Source of the DNA: Alphaproteobacteria bacterium
GTDB lineage: Bacteria; Pseudomonadota; Alphaproteobacteria; Rhizobiales; Rhizobiaceae
Direction of reading: 5' to 3'
DNA: 8,418 bases
Assembly: GCA_017308345.1 (NCBI GenBank)
Contig: JAFKFE010000180.1
Span: forward strand, 1 to 8,418
The notes under the pieces are model-generated. The model was not told the origin of the DNA, did not search any database, and saw only the letters and a list, made by a program, of their open reading frames with translations. This document shows, one piece after another, positions 1 through 6,599 of the stretch (positions within the stretch are counted from its first letter, which is position 1; each line of letters begins with the position of its first letter). Made by a program: the position numbers and the translations under genes.

Positions 1-1747
1 GGTAGCCCGGAAGGTTGGAGATCACTTTCTCGACGCTGCCCTTCTTCGGACCGTCGAAATAGTAGCGGCTGATCGAACAGGTCCAGCTCTCGGCGAACAT
101 GAAGGATTGCCCGTCGGAGCACATGGCGACGCCGTTGGCGAACACCAGTTTCGGGATTTCCGTGTGCGTCTTGCCGGTGCGGGGATCGTAGCAGATGATG
201 CGGCCGCTGGCGCGGCTCTCGAGCGCATCGGTCGCCCAGTCCTCCTGCTCGTAGCGGATGGTCGCCTCGCTGAAATAGATGCGGCCGTCCGGCGCGACAT
301 CGACGTCGTCGGCCAGCCGAAGGCGCGAATCGTCCACCACCGAGAACCAGCTGCGGTTCGTCTCGTCGGTCAGCTTGATGACCGTCTTGTCGGGCGCCAC
401 CTGGAAAAGCCCCATGCCGCCGATGCAGACGAGCAGATTGCCAGCCTTGTCGAAGGCCATGCCGAGCGGATGGCCGCCGATATGCGCGAACACTTCCGAG
501 CGCTTATGATCGGGGCCGAAGAAGCGCACGATGTCGCCATGGCGCGTGCCGCAATAGAGATTGTCGTCGCGGTCGAGGATGACGTCCTCCGGCCCTTCGA
601 TCTCGCCGAGGCCGATGATCTCGACGGAGCGCAGGCGGTCGTTGAGCACATAGGGCGAGCCGGGCGCATCGACTTGCGGCGAAGGCGGCAGCGACAGATA
701 GGCGGGCGAGACATAGACCTTGGCGAGGATGCGGTGGCGGTGTTTCTGCCAGCGCATGTCGACGAAGACGGCGAACAACAGGATCGCGCCGAGGATCGTC
801 GAGGTTATCGGACCGCTGATGCCGAGATTGATCAGGCCGTTGGTCAGCATGAGCACGAGCAGGCTGCCGATGATGGCCTTGGCGACCGAGCCGCGGCCGC
901 CGCCGATGGCGGTGCCGCCGAGCACCGCGGCCGTCAGCGCCTGAACCTCCAGGCCGACGCCCGTGTCGGACCCGGTGCTGCCGAGGCGGGCCGCGAACAG
1001 GAAGCCGGCGAGCGCGCACATGGTGCTCGACGCGACATAGGTGAGGAACACCATGAAGCGCACGTTGATGCCGGCGTTGAAGGCCGAGCGCCGCGCACCG
1101 CCGACGGCCGTCAGCCGCCAGCCGGGCCGCATGCGCGACAGCACCAGATGCCAGGCGAGCGCGATGATCAGCGTGATCACCAGCGACACCGGAATCCCGA
1201 GCACCGTGCCTTCGCCGATGAACACCCACAGATCCGACATCGAGAAGCCCGACATGATCGAGGTGGACATGCGCACGAAGACGATCTCGTAGAGCGAGCG
1301 GAAGATGATCAGGCTGACCAGCGTCGTCAGGAAGGCGCGCAGCCGCAGATAGCCGATCAGCACGCCGTTGATGGCGCCGCAGATCATTCCCATGACGAGG
1401 ATGCCGGCCAGAACCGCCGGCACGGGCAGCTCGTAGACATTCACGCCGATGAGCGAGAACAGGACGGCCAGCGAAAAGACCGAGGCCACCGAAAGGTCGA
1501 TGCCGCCCGAGATCATGACCACGGTGAGCGCCAGGACGACAAGCCCGAATTCGGCGAACTGGCGCGCCAGGTCCGACAGGCTGGACAGCGACAGGAAGTC
1601 GGGAATGATCGATCCCATCACCAGCACCGTCAGAACCAGCGCGGTGAACGGGATGGCGTTGTCGATCCATCGCTTGGACATGATCTCCCCGATCAGGTGA
1701 TCGGGGAGATAGCGCGAGCGCAGAGACGCTAGGGTGTCGCTGGACAT
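1..1747 (-). CDS. RbsC-like ABC permease fused to SMP-30/strictosidine-synthase-like beta-propeller (partial, C-terminus off left edge)
   Basis: The frame is open from the ATG at 1747 to the left edge: 582 codons without a stop. Residues 1 to about 335 are a BPD_transp_2 (RbsC-type) inner-membrane permease with many hydrophobic segments, SGGIDLSVAS near the N-terminus and the family signature GGTAIGGGRGS ending near residue 287. A short linker (about 335-372) leads without a frame break into a propeller domain: IEGPEDVILD with E384, GRIYFSEATIRY, SGRIICYDPRTGKT, then FANGVA with N538 and AESWTCSISRY, as in the strictosidine-synthase-like/YvrE/APMAP group. E384 and N538 match two SMP-30 metal ligands; the third, an Asp, would lie beyond the edge. 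RbsC C-termini are cytoplasmic, so the propeller is probably cytosolic (inference). It starts 23 bp after the binding-protein stop, in the same operon. The start is uncertain: ATG 1747 has no clear ribosome site, while the in-frame ATG 1681 has GGGGAG only 3 bp upstream, inside an inverted repeat. Transported substrate and enzymatic activity are unknown. Confidence 0.9.
   Translation of the reverse strand, partial: MSSDTLASLRSRYLPDHLIGEIMSKRWIDNAIPFTALVLTVLVMGSIIPDFLSLSSLSDLARQFAEFGLVVLALTVVMISGGIDLSVASVFSLAVLFSLIGVNVYELPVPAVLAGILVMGMICGAINGVLIGYLRLRAFLTTLVSLIIFRSLYEIVFVRMSTSIMSGFSMSDLWVFIGEGTVLGIPVSLVITLIIALAWHLVLSRMRPGWRLTAVGGARRSAFNAGINVRFMVFLTYVASSTMCALAGFLFAARLGSTGSDTGVGLEVQALTAAVLGGTAIGGGRGSVAKAIIGSLLVLMLTNGLINLGISGPITSTILGAILLFAVFVDMRWQKHRHRILAKVYVSPAYLSLPPSPQVDAPGSPYVLNDRLRSVEIIGLGEIEGPEDVILDRDDNLYCGTRHGDIVRFFGPDHKRSEVFAHIGGHPLGMAFDKAGNLLVCIGGMGLFQVAPDKTVIKLTDETNRSWFSVVDDSRLRLADDVDVAPDGRIYFSEATIRYEQEDWATDALESRASGRIICYDPRTGKTHTEIPKLVFANGVAMCSDGQSFMFAESWTCSISRYYFDGPKKGSVEKVISNLPGY
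1683..1710. repeat. Perfect 13-bp inverted repeat with 2-bp centre at the start of the fusion gene
   Basis: ATCTCCCCGATCA (1683-1695) and TGATCGGGGAGAT (1698-1710) are exact reverse complements around GG. As RNA this gives a stem of about 12 bp with a 4-nt loop. If translation starts at 1747 the repeat is inside the coding sequence (around LPDHLIGEI). If it starts at 1681 it sits immediately upstream and buries the only Shine-Dalgarno-like GGGGAG. It could be a regulator operator, a translation-limiting hairpin or an mRNA-stabilising element that favours the upstream binding protein. The repeat itself is certain; its role is inferred. Confidence 0.85.
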
Positions 1748-1770
1748 GATGCTGATTGACTTGCCCGGGC

Positions 1771-2775
1771 TCACTTCAACTGATCGAGCGACCAGCAGGT
1801 GCGCGGACCGATATTGTCCTTGGTCAGCAGCGTCAGCGGCGTGTAGTAGGAGGTCTTCGATTCGCCGGCCTTGGCGGGCGACAGCAGCGTCTGGACGATC
1901 TGCTGGTTGATCGCGTTGCCTTGCAGCGGCACGTCATAGCTGATGATCAGGTCCAGAAGCCCCTTCTGGATGTTGTCGCAGCCGATCTGGTTGCCGCCGC
2001 CTGAGGTCACGACATAGACATCGTTGGCCTTGCCGGCCGCCTGGATGGCCGCGCCCGCGCCGACATCCTGGTTGTCCCAGTTGCCGACCACGCCGCAGAG
2101 GTCGGGATGCTGCTGCAGCACCGTCTCCATGATGGCGCGCGCCTTGGCGGGGTCATACTGGGCGGCCTGCTCGGACACGATCTTGATCGCCGGGTCCTTG
2201 GCGAAGGTCTGCTTGTAGGCATAGAGCTCATAGAGATCCGACGCCGCCGTGGGCTGGCCGCGGATGATGGCGATCTTGCCGGACTTGCCCGATCCCGTGC
2301 CGCACTGCTTCACCAGCGCGTCCGCCTCGATATAGCCGACGCGCGACCAGTCGGCGCCGACATAGGCGTCGGTCGGCACGACCGATTCCAGGTTGAGCTG
2401 GACGACCTTGATGCCGGCGTCCATGGCGCGCTTCAGCAGGCGCGCATAGGACTGGACGTCCGGATTGTGCGCGATGATCAGGTCTGGCTTTTCGGCGATC
2501 AGCGCCGTGAGCGCCCGCGTGCCGGCGTCCGTGCTCCAGTTCGGGTCGCGGATCTCCAGCGTGTAGCCGAGGTCGGCCGCCTGCTTGCGCATGATCGCCG
2601 CCCAGCCTTCCGTCAGGTCGAAGCCCATGGCCAGCGGAATGAAGACGACGCGCTTGCCCTTGAGGCCGTCGTAGAACGGATTGCGCGACGGATTGTCGAG
2701 GCCGTCATCGGCATGAGCGGCCCCTGCCAGGCCGAGCGCCATGAGCCCGGCCGCCAGGATAGTTCTGAACTTCAT
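1771..2775 (-). CDS. Periplasmic sugar-type ABC substrate-binding protein (Peripla_BP_4 family)
   Basis: A 334-residue secreted binding protein that would capture substrate in the periplasm and hand it to the two permeases encoded on either side. The N-terminus is a classic Sec signal peptide (MKFRTILAAG, hydrophobic core, then AHA before DDGLDN, cleavage near residue 22). The mature part begins GKRVVFIPLAMGFDLTEGWAAIM and continues with KPDLIIAHNPDVQS, AGIKVVQLNLE and GKIAIIRGQPTAASD, the alternating beta/alpha pattern of the ribose/galactose-binding fold. The ATG at 2775 is chosen because GGGAGGAAACC precedes it directly; the frame extends 8 codons upstream only to a TTG. It starts 33 bp after the upstream permease stop and ends 23 bp before the fusion gene, which supports one operon. 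The ligand cannot be read from sequence; family members bind pentoses, hexoses, polyols and some non-sugars. Confidence 0.93.
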   Translation of the reverse strand: MKFRTILAAGLMALGLAGAAHADDGLDNPSRNPFYDGLKGKRVVFIPLAMGFDLTEGWAAIMRKQAADLGYTLEIRDPNWSTDAGTRALTALIAEKPDLIIAHNPDVQSYARLLKRAMDAGIKVVQLNLESVVPTDAYVGADWSRVGYIEADALVKQCGTGSGKSGKIAIIRGQPTAASDLYELYAYKQTFAKDPAIKIVSEQAAQYDPAKARAIMETVLQQHPDLCGVVGNWDNQDVGAGAAIQAAGKANDVYVVTSGGGNQIGCDNIQKGLLDLIISYDVPLQGNAINQQIVQTLLSPAKAGESKTSYYTPLTLLTKDNIGPRTCWSLDQLK

Positions 2776-2808
2776 GGTTTCCTCCCGTTGAGATTGCAAA
2801 GCTTGTCT

Positions 2809-3786
2809 TCAGATGTCGCCCTGGCTCTGTTGCGAAGTCTGCTCGTCCCTCGGGTTGATGAAGCTATCGACAGTGATGGCGAGCAGCAGGATCAGGCTCT
2901 TGATGAGGTTTTGCGTCGTGTAGGTGATGTCGAGGATGGTCATGCCGTTGAGGAGCACGCCGACCAGCAGCGTCCCCACCAGCACGTTGCGCACGCTGCC
3001 GCGGCCGCCGCTGAGGCTGATGCCGCCGAGCACGACGACCAGCAGCACGTCGTAGATCATCGTCGAGTTGTAGACGCGGGTGCTCATTCCCGAGACGGCG
3101 GCGGCCATCACCACGCCGGCGAGGAAGGCGATCAGGGCGCTGATCACATATTGCGCCACGATCAGCGGGCGCAGCGGCAGGCCGGTGATGCGCGCGGCGA
3201 GCGCGTTGTCGCCGGCGGCGTAGACGAAACGGCCGAAGCGCGTGCGCATCAGCACCAGCGCGACCAGCGCGGCCAGCACCGCGAAGGCAACGATGGGCAT
3301 CGGCAGGCCGAGGAAGGCCCCTTGCCCGAGGGCATCGAACCACGCCACCCCGACCGGCGAGTTCTGGACGTCGATCTGGAACAGGAAGGCCCGTCCCGAG
3401 CCATACATCACGAGGCCCATCGCAAGCGTCGTGAATATGGCGTGAATATCTGCGTAGGCGATGAGGATGCCGCTGACCAGGCCGATGGCCAGCGCCAGGA
3501 GGGCGCCATAGGCCAGTGCCGTGTCGAAGGGCGTGCCGGCCTGCGCCATGGAAAGCACCCAGGACAACGACACCACCATGGTCGCCACCATGGCGAGGTC
3601 GATGCCGCGGCCGATGACGACCAGCCCCATGCCAAGGCCCAATATGCCGAGGATGGAGACGCTGCGCACCAGCGCGATCAGATTTCCGGCGGTCAGGAAA
3701 TTGTTCAGCGTGGCGGCGAAAACCACGAACAGCGCGACGGCGAGCGCGAACACCACGCCCTCCTGCGACAACCGCGCCTTGGCCAT
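2809..3786 (-). CDS. RbsC-like sugar ABC transporter permease
   Basis: A 325-residue polytopic inner-membrane protein of the BPD_transp_2 (RbsC) family, near the usual length for single-domain members. It shows GRGIDLAMVATM near residues 60-70, MRTRFGRFVYAAGDNALAARITGL in the middle and VVVLGGISLSGGRGS followed by VLLNGMTIL towards the C-terminus, all typical of sugar permeases in the ribose class. The ATG at 3786 has GGGAGG about 7 bp upstream. It is the first gene of the minus-strand operon, followed by the binding protein and by a second permease with a propeller fusion, so the translocation pore is probably a heterodimer of the two permeases. No ABC ATPase is encoded between them, which is unusual for ribose operons where the ATPase often comes first. 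Confidence 0.93.
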   Translation of the reverse strand: MAKARLSQEGVVFALAVALFVVFAATLNNFLTAGNLIALVRSVSILGILGLGMGLVVIGRGIDLAMVATMVVSLSWVLSMAQAGTPFDTALAYGALLALAIGLVSGILIAYADIHAIFTTLAMGLVMYGSGRAFLFQIDVQNSPVGVAWFDALGQGAFLGLPMPIVAFAVLAALVALVLMRTRFGRFVYAAGDNALAARITGLPLRPLIVAQYVISALIAFLAGVVMAAAVSGMSTRVYNSTMIYDVLLVVVLGGISLSGGRGSVRNVLVGTLLVGVLLNGMTILDITYTTQNLIKSLILLLAITVDSFINPRDEQTSQQSQGDI

Positions 3787-3802
3787 TGCGCCACCTCCCG
3801 AA

Positions 3803-3820
3803 CCAGGCCTTTCGGCCCGG
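3803..3820 (-). promoter_or_regulatory. Leader hairpin with GAAA tetraloop upstream of the permease
   Basis: Read on the minus strand, CCGGGCC-GAAA-GGCCTGG can form a 7-bp stem with one G-U pair closed by a GNRA-type GAAA loop. It lies only a few bases upstream of the GGGAGG ribosome site of the first operon gene, so it would be in the 5' untranslated region. It may affect mRNA stability or translation. GC-rich DNA often yields such stems by chance, so functional confidence is low. Confidence 0.35.
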
Positions 3821-3969
3821 CCGCGAACCCCCTTCGCGACCTGCTTTTCCTCCGGGCGACCATCCCCTTTTTGGGTGGCTCAAGACATATCCGCCCAGGG
3901 AATATCAGTTATGTTTCATGTCGGACCGGGCATGGGGCGCGGCATCGGGTGGAGCCGCGGGAGCAGAAG

Positions 3970-3985
3970 GCCGGACGCGTCCGGC
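3970..3985. repeat. 16-bp perfect palindrome in the divergent region
   Basis: GCCGGACGCGTCCGGC reads identically on both strands with no central spacer. It lies 24 bp before the CATAGCTGTTAT element and about 140 bp from the MBL start. Its location between divergent genes makes it a candidate binding site for a dimeric regulator, though a GC-rich palindrome of this size can also arise by chance. Confidence 0.6.
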
Positions 3986-4008
3986 AAGGTCTTTCATGCG
4001 ATCAGCGC

Positions 4009-4020
4009 CATAGCTGTTAT
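4009..4020 (+). promoter_or_regulatory. Shared 12-bp element CATAGCTGTTAT, copy 1
   Basis: The 12-mer occurs here and again, identically and in the same orientation, at 6588-6599 in the other divergent region. The core ATAGCTGTTAT is an imperfect dyad (ATA..TAT with an inner C-G pair). Both copies are preceded at similar distance by TTCA (3993 and 6573). It may be an operator or part of a promoter (TGTTAT resembles a -10 box at four of six positions). The match is directly visible; the function is inferred. Confidence 0.45.
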
Positions 4021-4125
4021 CCGGATTCCGTACAGCCTCGCCGCTTCACTCCGTCTTGCCAATCACGCAAAACTGCGGAGCGGCAAGAGGAGGCGCGCAG
4101 GCGCCTGTCGCATCGGGAGGAAACG

Positions 4126-4998
4126 ATGACGGACGAGCCACGCAAACAGGCGCCGGGGGTCTACAGACGCAGGGTGGGCGATGCCATGGTCACCGTCATC
4201 AATGACGGTTTCCTCGATATCAGCGTGGCCATCCTGCGCGGGACGGAGCGCGGCGACATGGAGGGGCTGATGCGCGAGCAGTTCCGCCATACGGAGCCGC
4301 GCCTCACCGTCAATGCCTTCGTGATCGAGACGGGCAAGAACACCGTCCTGGTCGACGCCGGAGGCGGATCGACCACGGTCTATTCCATGGGCCTCCTGCC
4401 GAGCAATCTCGAGGCCGCCGGCTTCAAGCCGACAGACTTCGACACTGTTCTGCTCACGCATATCCATCCCGACCACTCGAGCGGCCTCATCGACACGGCC
4501 GGCAAGCCGCTCTTCCCGCGTGCCGAGATCGTTGTGCATCGGGATGATCTCGACTTCTGGTCCGACCCCGAAAAGCGGGGAAAGTCGGCGGCGGCCGCGC
4601 CCTATGCCGGTTCGGCGGACGCCCTTTTGACGACGCATCGGGGCCGCTTCCGCCCGACGGAGGGCGAGGAAGTGCTGCCGGGCATCAGGCAACTCCCGCT
4701 GCCTGGACACACACCCGGCCACAGCGGCTACCAGCTCGACTCGGCCGGCGAAACGCTGGTGATGTGGGGAGACACGGTGCACGTGCCGGAAATCCAGATT
4801 CCGCGGCCACAGGTCACCAGCGAGTACGATGTAGACGAAGCGATGGCGCACGCGAACCGCCGCAGGATCTTCGAGCATGTCGCCAATGAGCGGCTGCTCG
4901 TCACCGGCGGACACCTGCACCTGCCCGGTTTCGCGCATGTGGTGAAAGCCGGCGCGGGCTACCGCCTGGTGCCTGAGGCCTGGCTGGTCCAGCTCTGA
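4126..4998 (+). CDS. Metallo-beta-lactamase-fold hydrolase
   Basis: A 290-residue cytosolic hydrolase (no signal peptide) of the MBL superfamily. The metal site is complete: THIHPDH at residues 111-117 (H112, H114, D116, H117), H195 in GHTPGHSGY, D216 in WGDTVH and a late His in GGHLHLPG (H263, possibly H265). VNAFVIETGKNTVLVDAGGG at 62-81 is the usual second strand pair of the fold. The arrangement resembles the AHL-lactonase/glyoxalase-II-like branch rather than true beta-lactamases, but these motifs do not fix the substrate. The ATG at 4126 follows GGGAGGAAACG, nearly identical to the site before the sugar-type binding protein. The frame is open far upstream, across the divergent region and antisense to the transporter genes; that part is not coding. 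It is transcribed away from the sugar-type operon and ends at a terminator. A role in opening a lactone or ester imported by one of the neighbouring transporters is a guess. Confidence 0.92.
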   Translation: MTDEPRKQAPGVYRRRVGDAMVTVINDGFLDISVAILRGTERGDMEGLMREQFRHTEPRLTVNAFVIETGKNTVLVDAGGGSTTVYSMGLLPSNLEAAGFKPTDFDTVLLTHIHPDHSSGLIDTAGKPLFPRAEIVVHRDDLDFWSDPEKRGKSAAAAPYAGSADALLTTHRGRFRPTEGEEVLPGIRQLPLPGHTPGHSGYQLDSAGETLVMWGDTVHVPEIQIPRPQVTSEYDVDEAMAHANRRRIFEHVANERLLVTGGHLHLPGFAHVVKAGAGYRLVPEAWLVQL

Positions 4999-5021
4999 GA
5001 GCAGACATCAGAAACGGATAA

Positions 5022-5055
5022 GGGCCGGCCCGATCGGAGCCGGCCCCTATTTTTT
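5022..5055 (+). terminator. Rho-independent terminator after the MBL-fold gene
   Basis: GGGCCGGC (5022-5029) pairs with GCCGGCCC (5039-5046) around a 9-nt loop, and CTA plus six T residues follow. It lies 23 bp after the MBL stop and 10 bp before the convergent binding-protein stop. The minus strand has only a weak T-tract (TTAT) after the stem, so it should terminate mainly plus-strand transcription, with possible partial action on the convergent gene. Confidence 0.9.
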
Positions 5056-5065
5056 CACGCGCGCG

Positions 5066-6232
5066 TCAGTCGGTCACTTCGACCCAGGTCTTGCTCTTGG
5101 CGTCGTATTTGACCAGCGTCACCTGCTCGGCGGTGATGGTGATGTGGCTCTGCTCGGAGAAGCCGATATTGCCGGTCATGCCCTTGAAGCCCTGGACCGC
5201 GTTGAAGCCCTTCTGCAGGTCTTCCGGCTTCGTCGACTTCACGTCCTTGATGACCTGCGCCAGCATCTTGATGCTGTCATAGGCGCCCGCCGAGAACGGC
5301 GTGGCATCGACGTTGAACTTCTTCTTGTAGGCGTCCTTGAACGCCAGAAGTTCCGGACCCGGATGGAGTTCCGTGGTCAGCATCGCGGTGATCGTCCCGT
5401 CGGCAAGGTCGCCGGCCAGCTTCGAGTAGGTGTCGTCGGCATTGGTTTCGTCATTGCCGTAGACGATGGCGTCGTAGCCGATCGAATGCAGGTCCTGCAC
5501 GAAGGCGGCCTGGTCCTGCGGCGTCAGCCAGACGTCGACGCATTTGATGCCGGCGGCCTTGATGGCGTTGACCTCCGGCATCAGGCCGGCGGTCGCGCCC
5601 GTCGACCAGTTCTCCGTGATGGTGTGATCCATGGCGATCTTCTTGCCGGCCTTGTCATAGGCAAGCTGGATGCCGAACAGACCGCCCTGCCCGTAGGTGG
5701 AGGGATCGTGCAGCACCGCAAGGCCATCGGGGCAGTGTTTCAGCGCATGCTGGCCGATCTTCTCGCCCCAGGCAAAGGTGTTCAGGCCGAAGTCGAAGAC
5801 CCACGGGTTCGGCGGGCTGGTCGGCCCGTCCGGATTGACCGTCAGGCCGCCATCGTCGACGACGCCGATGGTGGGGAACTTATGGCGCTGCGCCAGTTGC
5901 GCCGTGACCGGGCCCGTGTCCGGTGAGCCGGCGATCGCGATCGCGCCCTGCGACATCAGCTTTTCATAGAGCTGGCCGGACAGCGTGGCCGACGCATTGT
6001 CGTTGTGCGGGTCGAGCTTGAAGGTGTGGCCGTCGACACCGCCGGCGGCGTTGACCTCGTCGACCGCCATCTGCGAGCCGTTCACCGTGGCGACACCGGT
6101 CGAACCATAGGCGCCGGTCGTTCCCGCGATCAGGCCGATAAGATACTCGTCCGCGGCGCCGGCCTGAACGCCGAGCCCCCAGAACGCCGTCGTGGCCAGC
6201 AACATCGCGGAAGTCGTCGCGAGTTTTCTCAT
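5066..6232 (-). CDS. Branched-chain amino acid-type ABC substrate-binding protein (Peripla_BP_6 family)
   Basis: A 388-residue periplasmic binding protein of the HAAT (Liv-type) class. The signal peptide is MRKLATTSAMLLATTAFWGLG followed by VQAGAADEY, with cleavage near residue 26-27. The mature protein starts YLIGLIAGTTGAYGSTGVATVNGSQMAVDEVNAAGGV, the standard opening of this family, then GAIAIAGSPDTGPVTAQLAQRHKFPTIG, where Liv-type proteins contact the amino-acid head group, and ends in a FKGMTGNIGFSEQSH-type stretch that is also typical. The ATG at 6232 is chosen because GGGAGGAA lies 7 bp upstream and the signal peptide begins there; a 40-codon upstream extension has no signal character. 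It is read divergently from livH and livM, with which it should form one transporter. Despite the family name, members import amino acids, amides, urea, aromatic acids and other small molecules, so the ligand is undetermined. Confidence 0.94.
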   Translation of the reverse strand: MRKLATTSAMLLATTAFWGLGVQAGAADEYLIGLIAGTTGAYGSTGVATVNGSQMAVDEVNAAGGVDGHTFKLDPHNDNASATLSGQLYEKLMSQGAIAIAGSPDTGPVTAQLAQRHKFPTIGVVDDGGLTVNPDGPTSPPNPWVFDFGLNTFAWGEKIGQHALKHCPDGLAVLHDPSTYGQGGLFGIQLAYDKAGKKIAMDHTITENWSTGATAGLMPEVNAIKAAGIKCVDVWLTPQDQAAFVQDLHSIGYDAIVYGNDETNADDTYSKLAGDLADGTITAMLTTELHPGPELLAFKDAYKKKFNVDATPFSAGAYDSIKMLAQVIKDVKSTKPEDLQKGFNAVQGFKGMTGNIGFSEQSHITITAEQVTLVKYDAKSKTWVEVTD

Positions 6233-6248
6233 GTCTGATTTCCTCCCT

Positions 6249-6282
6249 GCGATCGGTGGGCATGAACCGACAACCCGATCGC
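6249..6282. repeat. 8-bp inverted repeat upstream of the Liv-type binding protein
   Basis: GCGATCGG (6249-6256) and CCGATCGC (6275-6282) are exact reverse complements separated by 18 bp, and each contains the palindrome CGATCG. The nearer arm lies directly before the GGGAGG ribosome site of the binding protein, so the pair could be a leader hairpin or a two-half-site operator. Confidence 0.5.
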
Positions 6283-6460
6283 TCAATTTGCCCTGCGCTT
6301 CCCGCGCCCTCTCGGTGATGAATTTTGCTATCCCGTTGCCCCGCCTTGTCAACGCGAGCGCCAGTGGCCGGGAACGGGTTCAGCGGCCCTCCAAACGCCA
6401 CCGGAGACGCCGTTCGCGCACGGCTACCGGGGCGGCCGGAAAAGAACCCATCTCTCAGTC

Positions 6461-6489
6461 TAACATATTATTTTTATTTACTTTTATTT
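6461..6489. promoter_or_regulatory. AT-rich island, likely promoter core or UP-type element
   Basis: Within strongly GC-rich surroundings, 27 of 29 bases are A or T, including TATTATTTTTATTTA and TTTTATTT on the plus strand (TAATAT on the minus strand). It lies about 230 bp upstream of the binding-protein start and 340 bp upstream of livH. It is the most promoter-like composition in the region, but I could not pair a good -35 with a -10 box on either strand. Confidence 0.4.
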
Positions 6490-6587
6490 CCCGACGGCTT
6501 GACCTTCCCGTGCGTGAAACCATGTCCCGGACGGGCCTCGTCGCCCAAGCGTCTCACCGTTCCGAAACGCCATTCAATCGCTGCGCT

Positions 6588-6599
6588 CATAGCTGTTAT
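6588..6599 (+). promoter_or_regulatory. Shared 12-bp element CATAGCTGTTAT, copy 2
   Basis: Identical to the element at 4009-4020 and in the same orientation relative to the plus-strand gene it precedes. A related sequence, AGCTATTTCCGGA, follows at 6612-6624 and resembles AGCTGTTATCCGGA at 4012-4025 with one substitution and one deletion. This is compatible with one regulator or one promoter type acting on both transporter loci. Confidence 0.45.

Larger units (their letters stand above)
3787..4125. promoter_or_regulatory. Divergent intergenic region between the sugar-type transporter operon and the MBL-fold gene
   Basis: This 339-bp gap separates two genes read outward, so it must hold promoters for both. 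I see no convincing coding sequence. It contains a leader hairpin close to the permease start, an AT-richer patch around 3885-3915 with two ATATC copies 15 bp apart (3887 and 3902), a 16-bp perfect palindrome at 3970-3985, the CATAGCTGTTAT element at 4009-4020, and a 10-bp palindrome CAGGCGCCTG at 4098-4107 just before the MBL gene's ribosome site. No clear -35/-10 pair could be assigned with confidence. Confidence 0.7.

Noticed and set aside
504..1670. Minus-strand open frame of 388 codons in a different phase
   Set aside because: The overlapping phase encodes a recognisable membrane permease and propeller; this frame gives an Arg/His-rich sequence with no domain.
107..1732. Plus-strand open frame of 541 codons
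   Set aside because: It is antisense to the permease-propeller gene, its translation is rich in Arg, Asp, Gln and His without any family motif, and long antisense frames are normal in DNA with this codon bias.
4098..4107. 10-bp palindrome CAGGCGCCTG before the MBL gene
   Set aside because: Short and GC-rich; expected by chance at this composition, so mentioned only as part of the intergenic region.
2107..4125. Upstream extension of the MBL-fold frame, making a protein of 963 residues
   Set aside because: The extension is antisense to the sugar-type permease and binding protein and crosses the divergent region. The MBL domain begins just after ATG 4126, which has a strong ribosome site.
4063..4938. 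Minus-strand open frame of 291 codons opposite the MBL-fold gene
   Set aside because: No recognisable motif, no ribosome site, and the opposite strand has complete metal-binding motifs.
5144..5926. Plus-strand open frame of 260 codons
   Set aside because: Antisense to the Liv-type binding protein; composition is a mirror of its codon bias and no family features are seen.
6499..6527. TTGACC as a -35 box for a livH promoter
   Set aside because: The sequence 17 bp downstream (ATGTCC) is not a credible -10 box, so no promoter was called.
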